DNA from: an uncultured Spirochaetaceae bacterium
GTDB taxonomy: Bacteria > Spirochaetota > Spirochaetia > Sphaerochaetales > Sphaerochaetaceae
Reading direction: 5' to 3'
Length of the DNA: 64,000 bases
Assembly (NCBI GenBank): GCA_944389145.1
Contig: CALXLH010000022.1
Location: 1-64,000, forward strand
Below, piece after piece: positions 8,725 through 17,013 of this stretch. A program made the translations under genes and the position numbers. The first letter of the stretch is position 1; the number at the start of each line of letters is the position of its first letter. The notes under the pieces were generated by a model, which worked only from the letters and a program-made list of their open reading frames with translations, was not told the DNA's origin and did no database searches.

Positions 8725-9867
8725 ATGTTGATCATAGAGAAATTCAAGTCAGGAACATATCGCAACCAGGGGGATTTCAAGTCCTTTGTTCCCTTTCCCA
8801 TCAATGACACTTGGACTTGGAGCTCCCCCGATATCAATTCACTTTTATCAAATGCCGATCAGGAACTTGGTGCGCTTGGTGGATTGTCTGAATTCATTAC
8901 AGATATTGAGCTGTATATCAGGATGCATATCAGGGTAGAGGCCAATAAGTCGAATCGTATTGAAGGAACCAATACTACTGTCCTTGAGGATATGATGCCT
9001 ACGGAAGAACTCAATCCAGAGAAGCGTGATGATGTTACAGAGGTCGAGAATTATATTGCGGCCATGGAATATGGGATAAAACGGATAATGAATGACGGAT
9101 TTCCATTCTCCAGTAGGTTGCTGAGAGAGCTTCATAGTATATTGTTGCGAGGGGTCCGTGGAGAACATAAGACTCCGGGGGAATTCCGTACGTCACAGAA
9201 TTTCATCGGTGGCAGTAAGCCATCGGATGCCGCCTATGTTCCTCCTGCAGCCATAGATCTCTATGATCTTATGAATGACTTTGATAAGTTCATGAATCGT
9301 AATGATGATCTACCAGTGCTTATAAGGCTTGCGATAATGCATTATCAATTCGAGACCATACACCCATTCCTTGATGGAAATGGCCGGATTGGACGATTAA
9401 TGATACCGTTGTACCTGCTTTCCTCGGGAAAGTTACACAAACCATGTTTCTATATAAGCGATTACTTCGAAAGCCACCGATCTGAATATTATGATGCACT
9501 TCAGGCCGCAAGACGAGACAATGATATGCATAGATGGATATGTTTTTTCCTAAGAGCCTCGATCGAGACAGCAGGAAGAGCTAAGCTCATATTCCATGAT
9601 GTGCTCTCTGTCGTTTCTGAATACAATGAGTATATTGCGAGCAAGAAATCCTCTCCTCTTGCATTTGGTGCGATAATCAAGGAGATGTATTCTCAGCCTG
9701 TATCTACTGTCGGCAGGCTTTCTCAGGCTACGGGACTTTCCATTCCGACAATCAATAATGCTGTAAATACGATGTGCTCAGATTCAATATTAAGGGAGAT
9801 CACAGGAGGCCGGAGGAACAGGATTTTCGAGCTTACGAAGTACATAGAGGCTTTTACTAAGTCATAA
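8725..9867 (+). CDS. Fic-domain protein (probable AMPylase) with built-in inhibitory helix
   Basis: This 380-residue protein has a Fic_N region, a Fic core and a C-terminal winged helix. The catalytic motif HPFLDGNGRIGR starts at H213. The N-terminal inhibitory helix has the class II motif S-N-R-I-E-G at residues 76-81, whose Glu normally blocks the ATP gamma-phosphate site. The C-terminal ~80 residues (VSTVGRLSQATGLSIPTINN) look like a DNA-binding winged helix. Such proteins transfer AMP to hydroxyl side chains of target proteins; the target here is unknown. The gene is flanked by 73-bp direct repeats and preceded by operator-like palindromes, suggesting an autoregulated, mobile cassette. 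Confidence 0.9.
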   Translation: MLIIEKFKSGTYRNQGDFKSFVPFPINDTWTWSSPDINSLLSNADQELGALGGLSEFITDIELYIRMHIRVEANKSNRIEGTNTTVLEDMMPTEELNPEKRDDVTEVENYIAAMEYGIKRIMNDGFPFSSRLLRELHSILLRGVRGEHKTPGEFRTSQNFIGGSKPSDAAYVPPAAIDLYDLMNDFDKFMNRNDDLPVLIRLAIMHYQFETIHPFLDGNGRIGRLMIPLYLLSSGKLHKPCFYISDYFESHRSEYYDALQAARRDNDMHRWICFFLRASIETAGRAKLIFHDVLSVVSEYNEYIASKKSSPLAFGAIIKEMYSQPVSTVGRLSQATGLSIPTINNAVNTMCSDSILREITGGRRNRIFELTKYIEAFTKS

Positions 9868-9938
9868 ATGCAGGGGAAGCCATAAGGATATCCGATTGGA
9901 TTTCGTGTTACTTGCTTGACTCTTATTATGAATGTTCG

Positions 9939-10011
9939 TTAATTAAGCAAGCACCAGAATCCTTTAATAAGGACAGTCGTTAATAAAGCAAAACGCCTTT
10001 GGCCTTATTAA
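9939..10011 (+). repeat. 73-bp direct repeat, copy 2 (right of Fic gene)
   Basis: This copy matches 8585-8657 except for 5 substitutions; weaker similarity extends about 20 bp to its left. No Fic-like reading frame follows. It is either the far end of an inserted cassette or the remains of the control region of a lost second gene. The rest of the 309-bp gap (9868-10176) shows only a possible -10 (TATACT, 10161-10166) for the next gene. Confidence 0.85.
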
Positions 10012-10176
10012 TGGTGCCGATAAGTCAGGTTCATCGCCTATGCCATGTTCGCAGGAATCGTTCCAGCTACCTGGTCCCACCCCAGCCTGCCAAGCCATAC
10101 CGCCAGGGGATGGCAAGGCGTTTAGGAAAGGCCACCTTTTCACCCTGCCGCATATTCATCTATACTCAGGCTGGCC

Positions 10177-10878
10177 ATGAAGATTCTCTGCATCTCCGAT
10201 ACGACGGATACATTGATCTACTCGTCGATTGCCCCTGATCTGTACAGGGATGTCGATTTCGTGATATCCGCGGGAGATCTTCCGCTCCGTTACTATGATT
10301 ATATCCAGACGATGCTCCGCAAGGATGTCTATTACGTCTATGGAAATCATAATCTTGAGGACTTTGGACGGATGATGAAGGGCTATGCCCGGAATGATCA
10401 GTTCCCGACAGGCTTTTCGCATGGAGGCAGGCATATCACGGAGATGCCTCAGTTCGGAGGATTCATCATGGATGGGCGCTGCGTATATGACAAGACCCAT
10501 GACCTGATCATCATGGGACTCGGCGGTTCGATGCTCTATAACAATGGAGATAGCCAGTATACGGAGAAGCAGATGCAGCGCCGTATCACGAAGCTTGTTC
10601 CGCGGCTGATGTTCAACAAGCGTAAGTACGGCCGCGCTCTGGATATCCTGATTACGCACGCTCCTCCCCGGGGGATGGGGGATGGCGAGGATCTCTGTCA
10701 TAAGGGTTTCGAGTGCTTTCTCTCCTTCATGGAGAGATATAAGCCGAAGTACCTGCTGCACGGCCACGTCCATCTTGAGGATATGAATGCGCCGCGCGTC
10801 TCAGAGTTCATGGATACGAAGGTCATCAATATCTACAAGAACTACATCCTTGAGGATGAGTCTCTTGGAGCGAGGTAG
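10177..10878 (+). CDS. Calcineurin-like metallophosphoesterase
   Basis: This 233-residue cytoplasmic protein has the calcineurin-like fold. Metal-binding blocks are recognisable in order: CISDTTD (residues 5-11), SAGDLP near 31-36, YGNHN near 55-59, ITHAPP near 157-162 and LHGHVH near 189-194. The first block has Thr-Thr-Asp where classical enzymes have D-x-H. From memory, similar spirochaetal proteins also lack that His, so this looks like a subfamily trait. The substrate is unknown. The next gene starts 2 bp after the stop, so the two are probably co-transcribed. Confidence 0.82.
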   Translation: MKILCISDTTDTLIYSSIAPDLYRDVDFVISAGDLPLRYYDYIQTMLRKDVYYVYGNHNLEDFGRMMKGYARNDQFPTGFSHGGRHITEMPQFGGFIMDGRCVYDKTHDLIIMGLGGSMLYNNGDSQYTEKQMQRRITKLVPRLMFNKRKYGRALDILITHAPPRGMGDGEDLCHKGFECFLSFMERYKPKYLLHGHVHLEDMNAPRVSEFMDTKVINIYKNYILEDESLGAR

Positions 10879-10880
10879 CT

Positions 10881-11783
10881 ATGGATAGCACTGCGATGGA
10901 CGACTTTACCAAGGCCAAGGCCAAGGCGCAGTTCCAGGGCCTCTTCTCAGCCCTGCATTGGAAGAACAACAACCTCCTCTCGCTTTATGAGGTGACATCG
11001 ATCATCAAGCCCAAGTCAGAGACGTATCTCGGCATGAGGACGATCCCGGTGAGCCGCATCATCGGCTCTGAGGGACGCTATCATGATTTCTCCTCTGCCT
11101 TTTACCCGAAGCGAGAGCTGCTTCGTTCCCGCTGGGTCAGCGTAGACAGTGCCATCATAAACGATGTCGTCCTTCCTCCTATTTCCGTCTATAGCCTCGG
11201 AGGCTATTACTTCGTCCGTGACGGCAATCACAGGGTATCAGTGGCTAAGGCCAAGGGCATGGAGTTCATCGATGCCGAGGTCGTAGAGCTGGACTCCGAG
11301 ATACCGCTCCATCCCGGAGTCTCCATGAAGGAGCTAAGGGCCAAGGTCGTTGAGTACGAGCGTAACAGCTTCATATCACAGTACAAGCCATCATATCTTC
11401 CCATGGGCGATATCGTGTTCACGACTCCTGGATCATATGCTGAGATGGTAAATCATATCCTCGTGCACAAGTACTATATAAACCAGGCCATTGACCATGA
11501 GATCTCCTTCGAGGAGGCGGCAAGGAGCTGGTATGAGAACGTCTACTCTCCGATCGTGCATGAGATCAGGAAGGAGCATCTTCTTTCCGCATTCCCCGGA
11601 CAGAGCGAAGGTGATATGTACATGTGGCTTGTCAGGAAGTGGGATGAGATGAAGAAGCAGGAAGGACAGGGACTGAGCGCAGCGGAGGCCGTGAAGCGTG
11701 CCTCAAGCGCGGCGGGCAAGAACTGGCATGCCCGCCTCCGGAGATACATAGGATACTATCTGTCTAAGATATCAAAAGGCTAG
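10881..11783 (+). CDS. ParB/sulfiredoxin-fold-like protein
   Basis: This 300-residue cytoplasmic protein has no certain function. Residues ~85-125 contain IISVYSLGG-like strands and RDGNHRVSVAKAKG, the DGNHR signature of ParB/Srx-like nucleotide-binding domains. The C-terminal half is helical (EISFEEAARSWYENVYSPIV) and ends in a basic tail. It follows the metallophosphoesterase by 2 bp with GAGG before its ATG, implying a shared operon and perhaps a shared nucleotide- or phosphate-related job. The 3' end overlaps the convergent flavodoxin-like gene by 12 bp. Confidence 0.6.
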   Translation: MDSTAMDDFTKAKAKAQFQGLFSALHWKNNNLLSLYEVTSIIKPKSETYLGMRTIPVSRIIGSEGRYHDFSSAFYPKRELLRSRWVSVDSAIINDVVLPPISVYSLGGYYFVRDGNHRVSVAKAKGMEFIDAEVVELDSEIPLHPGVSMKELRAKVVEYERNSFISQYKPSYLPMGDIVFTTPGSYAEMVNHILVHKYYINQAIDHEISFEEAARSWYENVYSPIVHEIRKEHLLSAFPGQSEGDMYMWLVRKWDEMKKQEGQGLSAAEAVKRASSAAGKNWHARLRRYIGYYLSKISKG

Positions 11784-12311
11784 GATCGCCGTTCCGAGAT
11801 GCTCTGCGATGAAGTCTATGTCATCGGTTGGCCTGTTCGGCATCAGCTCTCCTTCCTTATGCACATAGATGGAGTAGGGAATATTAACCAGCCCCATCAT
11901 GCCTGCCCATGTGTAGAGTCCGTGTGCGGCCTTCAGTCCATCATCTATCGATACGGAGGAAGAGGCGAAGGCGTAGAAGAGCTTTCCTTCGATCGAACGC
12001 GACTTGTATAGCGGTGCCGTCGAGTCGATGAATGCCTTCATCTCCGCACTTGGCATCCCGAAGCGCGATGGGGTTCCCAGTATGATGGCATCGGCCTTCT
12101 CCAGCGTATGGCTGCTTGCCTCAGGGAGCGAGGTGATCTCCTCGTAGTACTCATTGACCTCCGTCCTCTCGTTTGCCTCTATATGGAGATCCGGGTCTGC
12201 CACGCGGTACAGCCGCGCATCTATCCCCAGTGCCTGCAGCGTCTCGGTGAATGTCTCGGCTATCAGATAGAGATTGCCGGAAATCGAATGGATTATTATG
12301 TTGGCTCTCAT
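11772..12311 (-). CDS. Flavodoxin/WrbA-like FMN protein
   Basis: This 179-residue protein has a flavodoxin-like fold. The N-terminal strand and phosphate loop (IIIHSISGNLYLIAE) and a later AIILGTPSRFGMPSAEMKAF match the FMN-binding loops of WrbA/flavodoxin-type NAD(P)H:quinone oxidoreductases. Its electron donor and acceptor are unknown. A strong Shine-Dalgarno (AAAGGAGG) precedes its ATG. It lies 30 bp downstream of an ABC ATPase gene on the same strand, so the two are likely co-transcribed. Confidence 0.7.
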   Translation of the reverse strand: MRANIIIHSISGNLYLIAETFTETLQALGIDARLYRVADPDLHIEANERTEVNEYYEEITSLPEASSHTLEKADAIILGTPSRFGMPSAEMKAFIDSTAPLYKSRSIEGKLFYAFASSSVSIDDGLKAAHGLYTWAGMMGLVNIPYSIYVHKEGELMPNRPTDDIDFIAEHLGTAILAF

Positions 12312-12341
12312 AGCGCCTCCTTTACTGATTATAAGGGATAA

Positions 12342-13118
12342 TCAGCAGAAAGCGGTGTATATTCCATCGGAAAAGGCTACATGTACCTTCCTGTCGAACA
12401 ATCTGGAAAGCATAGGTTCCGTAAGGCACTCTTCCTTCGTTCCGTCCTCGACGATCTTCCCGTTCTTCATAAGGATGATCCTCGTGATGCCTGGAAGTAT
12501 CTCTGATAGCTCATGGGTGACCATCACGACAGTGCGCCTGTCTGTGGCATAGTCGGATATCGTATTCCTCAGGTCGGCACGGGAGGGAAAGTCCAGCCCT
12601 GTGGAGGCTTCATCCAGCAGGAGGATATCCGGAGATGTCACGGCCGCACGGGCAAGGAGGACTCGCCGCTTCTCTCCGGTGGAGAGCGTGTTCATCGTGC
12701 GTTCCCTCTTCTCATACATGCCTGTCTTCCTGAGCTCATCGTCGGCCTTCTCCCAGTCTTCCGGGGCGACTGCGTGGTGGAAGTCGAAGCCAAGGGATGC
12801 ATGGAGACCCGATGCCACGATCTCCCGGGCGGTGTATGATGAGGTATAGAAGATATCCTCAGCCGGAGATACGAGGCTCACGCGCTTCTTCAGGTCCTGT
12901 ATTATCCACCTCTCCTCTCCAAGGATCTCTGATCTGTACTCATCAAGAGCCAGGGGATAGATGCGGCGTGCGATGACGCCTAGGAGCGTGGATTTGCCTG
13001 CTCCGTTGGGGCCGATTATCGCGATGTGCTCACCCATCCTGGCACTTATCGAGACAGAGGTGAGTATGTTCTTTCCATCACGCCTTACCGTGGCGTTCTC
13101 AATGCGGAATGCGTCCAT
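12342..13118 (-). CDS. ABC transporter ATP-binding protein (cytosolic, ModF/YlmA-like)
   Basis: This 258-residue single ABC cassette has Walker A GPNGAGKST near residue 38, signature LSTGEKRR and Walker B DILLLDEAS. The insertion ERWIIQDLKKRVSLVSPAEDI resembles the YlmA/ModF group of stand-alone ATPases. No permease lies nearby, so it is either orphaned or serves a distant transporter. The ATG at 13118 is preferred because the cassette begins right after it; a TTG 30 bp upstream with AAAGGA close by is an alternative. Transcription diverges from the gene at 13191. Confidence 0.78.
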   Translation of the reverse strand: MDAFRIENATVRRDGKNILTSVSISARMGEHIAIIGPNGAGKSTLLGVIARRIYPLALDEYRSEILGEERWIIQDLKKRVSLVSPAEDIFYTSSYTAREIVASGLHASLGFDFHHAVAPEDWEKADDELRKTGMYEKRERTMNTLSTGEKRRVLLARAAVTSPDILLLDEASTGLDFPSRADLRNTISDYATDRRTVVMVTHELSEILPGITRIILMKNGKIVEDGTKEECLTEPMLSRLFDRKVHVAFSDGIYTAFC

Positions 13119-13154
13119 TTGGAAAAGAGTGTATTCCAAAGATTCCTTTGTGTC

Positions 13155-13183
13155 TTGTTGATGGCGCCATGACGCTGTAGAAT
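13155..13183 (+). promoter_or_regulatory. Promoter of the 13191 gene, leaderless layout
   Basis: TTGTTG (13155-13160), a 17-bp spacer and TAGAAT (13178-13183) place the predicted transcription start at 13190-13191, that is on the ATG itself. No Shine-Dalgarno precedes that ATG. Confidence 0.65.
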
Positions 13184-13190
13184 TCCAGCC

Positions 13191-14423
13191 ATGAGCAGGA
13201 AAGACGACGATTATCATCTCATATTCGGAGAGGATGGTCCGGCTGATGATTTCGACCGCGACGTCTTCAGGAGGCTTGTCATGGAAGGCGGTCATGATGA
13301 GAAGATCGCCGATCTCTTTGCCTCGATTCTCTCTAAGGATTGCGATGGAGCTGAAAAGTGCCTCGAGGATGCGGTCCGCGATGGGATCATCGATACCGAG
13401 GACCTGATATATCCATTCGCCCAGGCCATCATATTCCAGTCCAGAGGAATGGAAGCATTGGAGAAAGGGGAGGCGGATGCCGGTAAGGAATATCTCAGGA
13501 AGGCCAGGGACTGCTTCCGCCTGACAGAGGAACGTGGATTCCCTTCTCCGGTCGTCCAGAAGGCCGTGCATGATATAAACACCTTCCTTGGGGAAGATGA
13601 TGACGAGGAAGAGGAGGATGGCTTCGATCCGCTCTCCATTGACTATATGGGCTTCCGCAAGGAATTTCCCAAGGGCGGGGAATTCGAGGCTGTCCTTCGC
13701 CTTGAGTCCGAGGATTTCTCCATCGATACGCTTAAGGAAGACTATCTGGAGAACTGGGATGGAAGGATCAGGTCACGAAAGCTCAAGGAGAATAGCTGGC
13801 GTCTCAATGCGGACGGTGTCTCGGTAAAGGTCGTATTCCAGAAGTGCATCGAGATTCCATCGCGCTATGATCAGAGGATCGTCGGTGGAGATGATGAGGA
13901 TCTGGAGTATCTATTCAATCCATCAGTTGCCCGTGTCACGATAACTGCCGAGGTCGGAGATGAGACATCGTATGAGCGTTCCGTTGCCTTCACGAAGGTG
14001 CTTGGTGCCATCCTCTCATCCTGCGGAGGGGTATCGATAGACATACAGGGCGTGCTTCGCGACCCTGATGATGTCTTTGATATCATCATGCGCCATGACG
14101 ATGATGAGTGGCTCTGCTCTGCGGTGACATCTGGCTTCATCGTCGATGGGACGCCTGCCATGGGAGCGCTTTCGATCAGATCCTGCGGACTTGCAGCCTT
14201 CGGATTCCCGGAGATACTGGTGAAGAAGGTGTCGCCCGATGATATGATGGATGCGGCAATGGTCATGCTTGATCTGCAGCGCTATATCTTCACGTTCGGC
14301 ATGGGAGAGCCTGCAGAGGGCCGCTATAGGACATCCGAAGGCTCCTGGTTCAGCATCAAGCGCCGGAAGAAGGGCGGCGAGCATCTTCTTGAGGTCATCC
14401 TGCATGGCAGGGAAGAGGAGTAG
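13191..14423 (+). CDS. Uncharacterised acidic protein upstream of hydE
   Basis: I do not recognise this 410-residue protein. It has no signal peptide or membrane helix. The first half is helical and acidic, with a run of Asp/Glu (about residues 139-146, DDDEEEED). The second half appears alpha/beta and resembles a pair of uncharacterised domains. It is followed after 3 bp by the TM1266-like gene and then hydE, an arrangement suggesting one operon and perhaps a link to hydrogenase maturation; that link is inference. The promoter places transcription start on the ATG. Confidence 0.6.
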   Translation: MSRKDDDYHLIFGEDGPADDFDRDVFRRLVMEGGHDEKIADLFASILSKDCDGAEKCLEDAVRDGIIDTEDLIYPFAQAIIFQSRGMEALEKGEADAGKEYLRKARDCFRLTEERGFPSPVVQKAVHDINTFLGEDDDEEEEDGFDPLSIDYMGFRKEFPKGGEFEAVLRLESEDFSIDTLKEDYLENWDGRIRSRKLKENSWRLNADGVSVKVVFQKCIEIPSRYDQRIVGGDDEDLEYLFNPSVARVTITAEVGDETSYERSVAFTKVLGAILSSCGGVSIDIQGVLRDPDDVFDIIMRHDDDEWLCSAVTSGFIVDGTPAMGALSIRSCGLAAFGFPEILVKKVSPDDMMDAAMVMLDLQRYIFTFGMGEPAEGRYRTSEGSWFSIKRRKKGGEHLLEVILHGREEE

Positions 14424-14426
14424 GAA

Positions 14427-14681
14427 ATGGAAGGCGAAGAGACAAGGATAGCTGTCATAGGGATCATCGTCGAGGATAAGGAGAAGGCCGAGGCGGTCAA
14501 TGCGATCCTCCATCAGTACAGCCCCTATATAATCGGAAGGATGGGGCTGCCGTACCATAAGAGGAACATGAGCATCATCAGCGTCGTGGTCGATGCGGAT
14601 GCCGATACGATATCAGCGCTCTCAGGCAAGCTGGGGAGGCTTCCAGGCGTCAGCAGCCAGGCCCTCTACACAAAGGCCTGA
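14427..14681 (+). CDS. TM1266-family putative iron-only hydrogenase system regulator
   Basis: This is an 84-residue ACT/NikR-C-like small protein. Its course RIAVIGIIVEDKEKAEAVN ... GRMGLPY ... ISVVVDADADTISALSGKLG ... VSSQALY matches the TM1266 family, usually encoded beside [FeFe]-hydrogenase genes. Its function is unproven; a regulatory or ligand-sensing role is assumed from the fold. The stop and the hydE start share one base (TGATG), so translation is coupled. Confidence 0.8.
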   Translation: MEGEETRIAVIGIIVEDKEKAEAVNAILHQYSPYIIGRMGLPYHKRNMSIISVVVDADADTISALSGKLGRLPGVSSQALYTKA

Positions 14682-15712
14682 TGGGTGTAATAGAGAGGCT
14701 TGCGGCAGGCGAGAGGCTTTCGCTTGGAGAATGGCGGTCCCTCATAGCGGATGAGGAGACCTATCCTTCATCCAGGCTGGGAGAGCTTGCCGTGTCGGTC
14801 CGTGATTCCATCTATGGCCGCCGCGTCTTCATCCGCGGCCTTGTCGAATTCACATCCTACTGCCGCAATGACTGCTACTACTGCGGGATAAGGCGGAGCA
14901 ACGGCAAGGCAGCGCGCTATCGCATGACGCCGGAATCCATCCTTGAGACCTGCGTCCGTGGCTATGCCTGCGGCTTCCGTACCTTCGTCCTTCAGGGCGG
15001 AGAGGACCTGTTCTGGTCCGATGATATCCTTGTGCCTCTTATCAGGAACATAAAGGAGTCCTGCCCGGGCGCGGCAGTGACGCTCAGCCTCGGGGAGCGG
15101 AGCGATGAGAGCTATGGGAGGCTGCGGGATGCCGGCGCAGACAGGTATCTCCTTCGCCATGAGACGGCTGACAGCGCTCACTATGGCCGCCTGCATCCCT
15201 CCTCGATGTCGCTGGATGGCAGGAAGCGGTGCCTGTGGACGCTCAAGCGCCTCGGCTATCAGACTGGGGCTGGCATGATGATCGGCTCGCCTTACTCATC
15301 CGTCGACACCCTTGCCGCGGATATGGCCTTCCTGCAGGAGCTGTCTCCTGAGATGGTAGGCATGGGACCGTTCATACCGCATCACGATACCCCGTTCAGG
15401 AATGAGAAGAGGGGGAGCGTGGCGCTTACGCTCCGCATGATATCCCTGGTGCGGCTGGCCCTTCCTCACGCCCTCATTCCCGCGACGACGGCGCTTGCCA
15501 CCGCGAGTGATGATGGGCATATCCAGGGCTTCAATGCCGGAGCGAACGTCGTGATGCCGAACATCACGCCGCAGCAGGAGCGTGAGAAGTACTCCCTCTA
15601 TGATGGAAAGAAGATCAGCGGAGAGGAGGATGGCAGCGATCTCAGCGTCATCTTCGATAGCTTCAGGAAGGCCGGTTATGAAGCCTCTATGGAGCGGGGT
15701 GATTACCTCTAG
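14681..15712 (+). CDS. hydE: [FeFe]-hydrogenase maturase HydE (radical SAM)
   Basis: This 343-residue radical SAM enzyme is needed to build the diiron subcluster of the [FeFe]-hydrogenase H-cluster. The CX3CX2C iron-sulfur motif is C61-RND-C65-YY-C68. Further family landmarks are FVLQGGEDLFW and the C-terminal NVVMPNITP near residue 290. The length fits the family (about 340-350). It is coupled to the TM1266-like gene, while its partners hydG and hydF lie 17 kb away. No hydrogenase structural gene is in the window. Confidence 0.92.
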   Translation: MGVIERLAAGERLSLGEWRSLIADEETYPSSRLGELAVSVRDSIYGRRVFIRGLVEFTSYCRNDCYYCGIRRSNGKAARYRMTPESILETCVRGYACGFRTFVLQGGEDLFWSDDILVPLIRNIKESCPGAAVTLSLGERSDESYGRLRDAGADRYLLRHETADSAHYGRLHPSSMSLDGRKRCLWTLKRLGYQTGAGMMIGSPYSSVDTLAADMAFLQELSPEMVGMGPFIPHHDTPFRNEKRGSVALTLRMISLVRLALPHALIPATTALATASDDGHIQGFNAGANVVMPNITPQQEREKYSLYDGKKISGEEDGSDLSVIFDSFRKAGYEASMERGDYL

Positions 15713-15765
15713 CCGATTCACAGCCTGCCGCGCTTTTGCTATCCTTGCGGAAAGGAGTATCGCTT

Positions 15766-16506
15766 ATGGTTAGAGTCGCGATCTGCGATGATCAGCAAGA
15801 GTATCTTGCAGGCGTTCATGACGCTGTCTCCTCCTATTTTTCGAGGAGGCCTGAATTCTCCGTACGGATCTCTGACTTTTCCTCTCCGACACGCTTCCTG
15901 GAAGAGCTTGGACGTTCATCCGGCTGGGATATCGTGGTGCTGGACATATGCCTGCCGGGAATGCTTGGCACCGATGTGGCGAGGGAGATACGTCGCCGCC
16001 ATGACAGGACCGAGATCATCTTCATCTCCATCTCGCGCGATTACGCTATCGATGCCTTCTCCCTCAAGGCTGTGCATTATGTGGTAAAGCCATTTGCACA
16101 GGCCCAGCTTGATGAGGCGCTGGATAGGGCGATGGCCTCGTTCGAGGAGAAGAACATCAGGAGGCTGCTGATCAATATCGGGAACGGAGAGGTGCAGAGC
16201 GTCTCCATCGATAAGATCCTCTACATAGAGAGCCAGGGATACCGTAGGGTTGTCCATACGGCAGAGGGACTGTATGAGGAGGTGAAGGACACCCTTTCCC
16301 GTATGCAGGAGGAGCTTGATTCCATCTCCCTAGGCCAGTTCATCCAGCCTTACAGGGGGTACATCGTCAACCTTGATGCTGTGCGAACCGTTGCTTCTGA
16401 TAGGATCTTCCTCAATAATGGTGAGTTCATCCTGATAAAGCGGGGAGACTTCCGCCGCATACGCAGCCTGCTCTTTGCCTGGTCGTTCGGCAACGGCCGC
16501 CATTGA
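15766..16506 (+). CDS. LytTR-family response regulator
   Basis: This 246-residue regulator has an N-terminal receiver domain (acidic pair D8-D9, phospho-acceptor D60 in VVLDICLPG, Lys in VVKPF near 105) and a C-terminal LytTR DNA-binding domain from about 135 (ILYIESQGYRRVVHTAEG, then QPYRGYIVNLDAV). The ATG at 15766 has AAAGGAG 8 nt upstream. A promoter TTCACA-17-TATCCT lies at 15717-15745. No sensor kinase is adjacent, so it is an orphan. The next transcription unit is the fimbrial locus, which makes it a candidate regulator of that locus (inference from position only). Confidence 0.88.
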   Translation: MVRVAICDDQQEYLAGVHDAVSSYFSRRPEFSVRISDFSSPTRFLEELGRSSGWDIVVLDICLPGMLGTDVAREIRRRHDRTEIIFISISRDYAIDAFSLKAVHYVVKPFAQAQLDEALDRAMASFEEKNIRRLLINIGNGEVQSVSIDKILYIESQGYRRVVHTAEGLYEEVKDTLSRMQEELDSISLGQFIQPYRGYIVNLDAVRTVASDRIFLNNGEFILIKRGDFRRIRSLLFAWSFGNGRH

Positions 16507-16831
16507 GCTGGAAGCGCAGCCTTTCCGCTCCATTATTCATCGGGTCATATGTAGGCTTCATCGGAAGCAATCTTAGATATATTGCTATCTGGCTTCTGAG
16601 GATATCGGAAATCCTGCCATCGGCAGACTCCCTGAAAAATTAATTTACGTAATCGAACTTTCTATCAAAGACGTTATTATATAAGAAAATATCTAATCCA
16701 AATGATGATTTTTCGCTCTTTATGCCATCGTTTGTCTGGTTTGAGATATTGAGAAATTTTTCCACAAAACAGCGATATTCTGGAACAATTTGTATAATTT
16801 CTTACAGACCAAGTATTTTCTTGCTGCGATA
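16507..16831. other. AT-rich non-coding stretch upstream of the fimbrial locus
   Basis: There is no convincing reading frame on either strand. The segment 16640-16830 is strikingly AT-rich against its surroundings, with runs such as TTATTATATAAG and AAATTTTTCC. It could bind a nucleoid protein or the neighbouring LytTR regulator, but I find no clear pair of LytTR-type direct repeats. Confidence 0.5.
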
Positions 16832-16860
16832 TTGACAACGGCAAGAACCTGTTATATAAA
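16832..16860 (+). promoter_or_regulatory. Strong sigma-70 promoter (distal) upstream of fimbrial locus
   Basis: TTGACA (16832-16837), 17 bp, TATAAA (16855-16860), predicted start about 16867. It would give either a ~200-nt leader running into the fimbrial operon or a separate short RNA. Confidence 0.65.
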
Positions 16861-16866
16861 CCACCT

Positions 16867-16960
16867 AGCTAGGAGAAAGGCTGATCTTCCCTGATTTACG
16901 GGTAGGTGCTTATTTCTCCTCCCTCCGCTGGGACCTCGTGCGTTTCTGTTCCAGCTCGGC
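16867..16960 (+). ncRNA. Possible structured leader RNA of the fimbrial locus
   Basis: Downstream of the distal promoter, AGGAGAAA (16871-16878) can pair with TTTCTCCT (16913-16920). GCTGGGAC (16927-16934) can pair with GTTCCAGC (16948-16955, one G-U). No T-run follows, so these are not classical terminators. I recognise no known riboswitch. Confidence 0.3.
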
Positions 16961-16971
16961 TATGAATGAGG

Positions 16972-16983
16972 CTGACATGTCAG
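16972..16983. promoter_or_regulatory. Palindromic operator candidate CTGACATGTCAG
   Basis: This perfect 12-bp palindrome ends 2 bp before the -35 box of the G-tract promoter. The position suits an activator site, or a repressor. The binding protein is unknown. Confidence 0.5.
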
Positions 16984-16985
16984 AA

Positions 16986-17013
16986 TTGACGTGGGGGGGG
17001 GTAAACCTAACAT
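16986..17013 (+). promoter_or_regulatory. Putative phase-variable promoter with G9 tract in spacer
   Basis: TTGACG (16986-16991) and TAACAT (17008-17013) are separated by 16 bp that contain nine consecutive G (16993-17001). Gain of one G would give the ideal 17-bp spacer. A homopolymer in the -35/-10 gap is the classic device for slipped-strand phase variation. The leader to the chaperone ATG would be about 50 nt. The -10 match is only moderate, so the exact elements are inferred. Confidence 0.6.

Noticed and set aside
8560-10011. CRISPR-like repeat array around the Fic gene
   Set aside because: There are two long repeats with a gene between them, and the short TTTATTAA motifs lack regular spacing or spacers.
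16862-16920. Pseudoknot riboswitch (CACCTA/TAGGTG interleaved with AGGAGAAA/TTTCTCCT)
   Set aside because: The first CACCTA lies before the predicted transcript start at about 16867, and no known riboswitch core is recognisable. Only the second stem is kept as a weak leader structure.
16507-17000. LytTR binding sites for the neighbouring response regulator
   Set aside because: I found no pair of direct repeats at the usual spacing that fits the LytTR consensus, so regulation is left as a positional guess.
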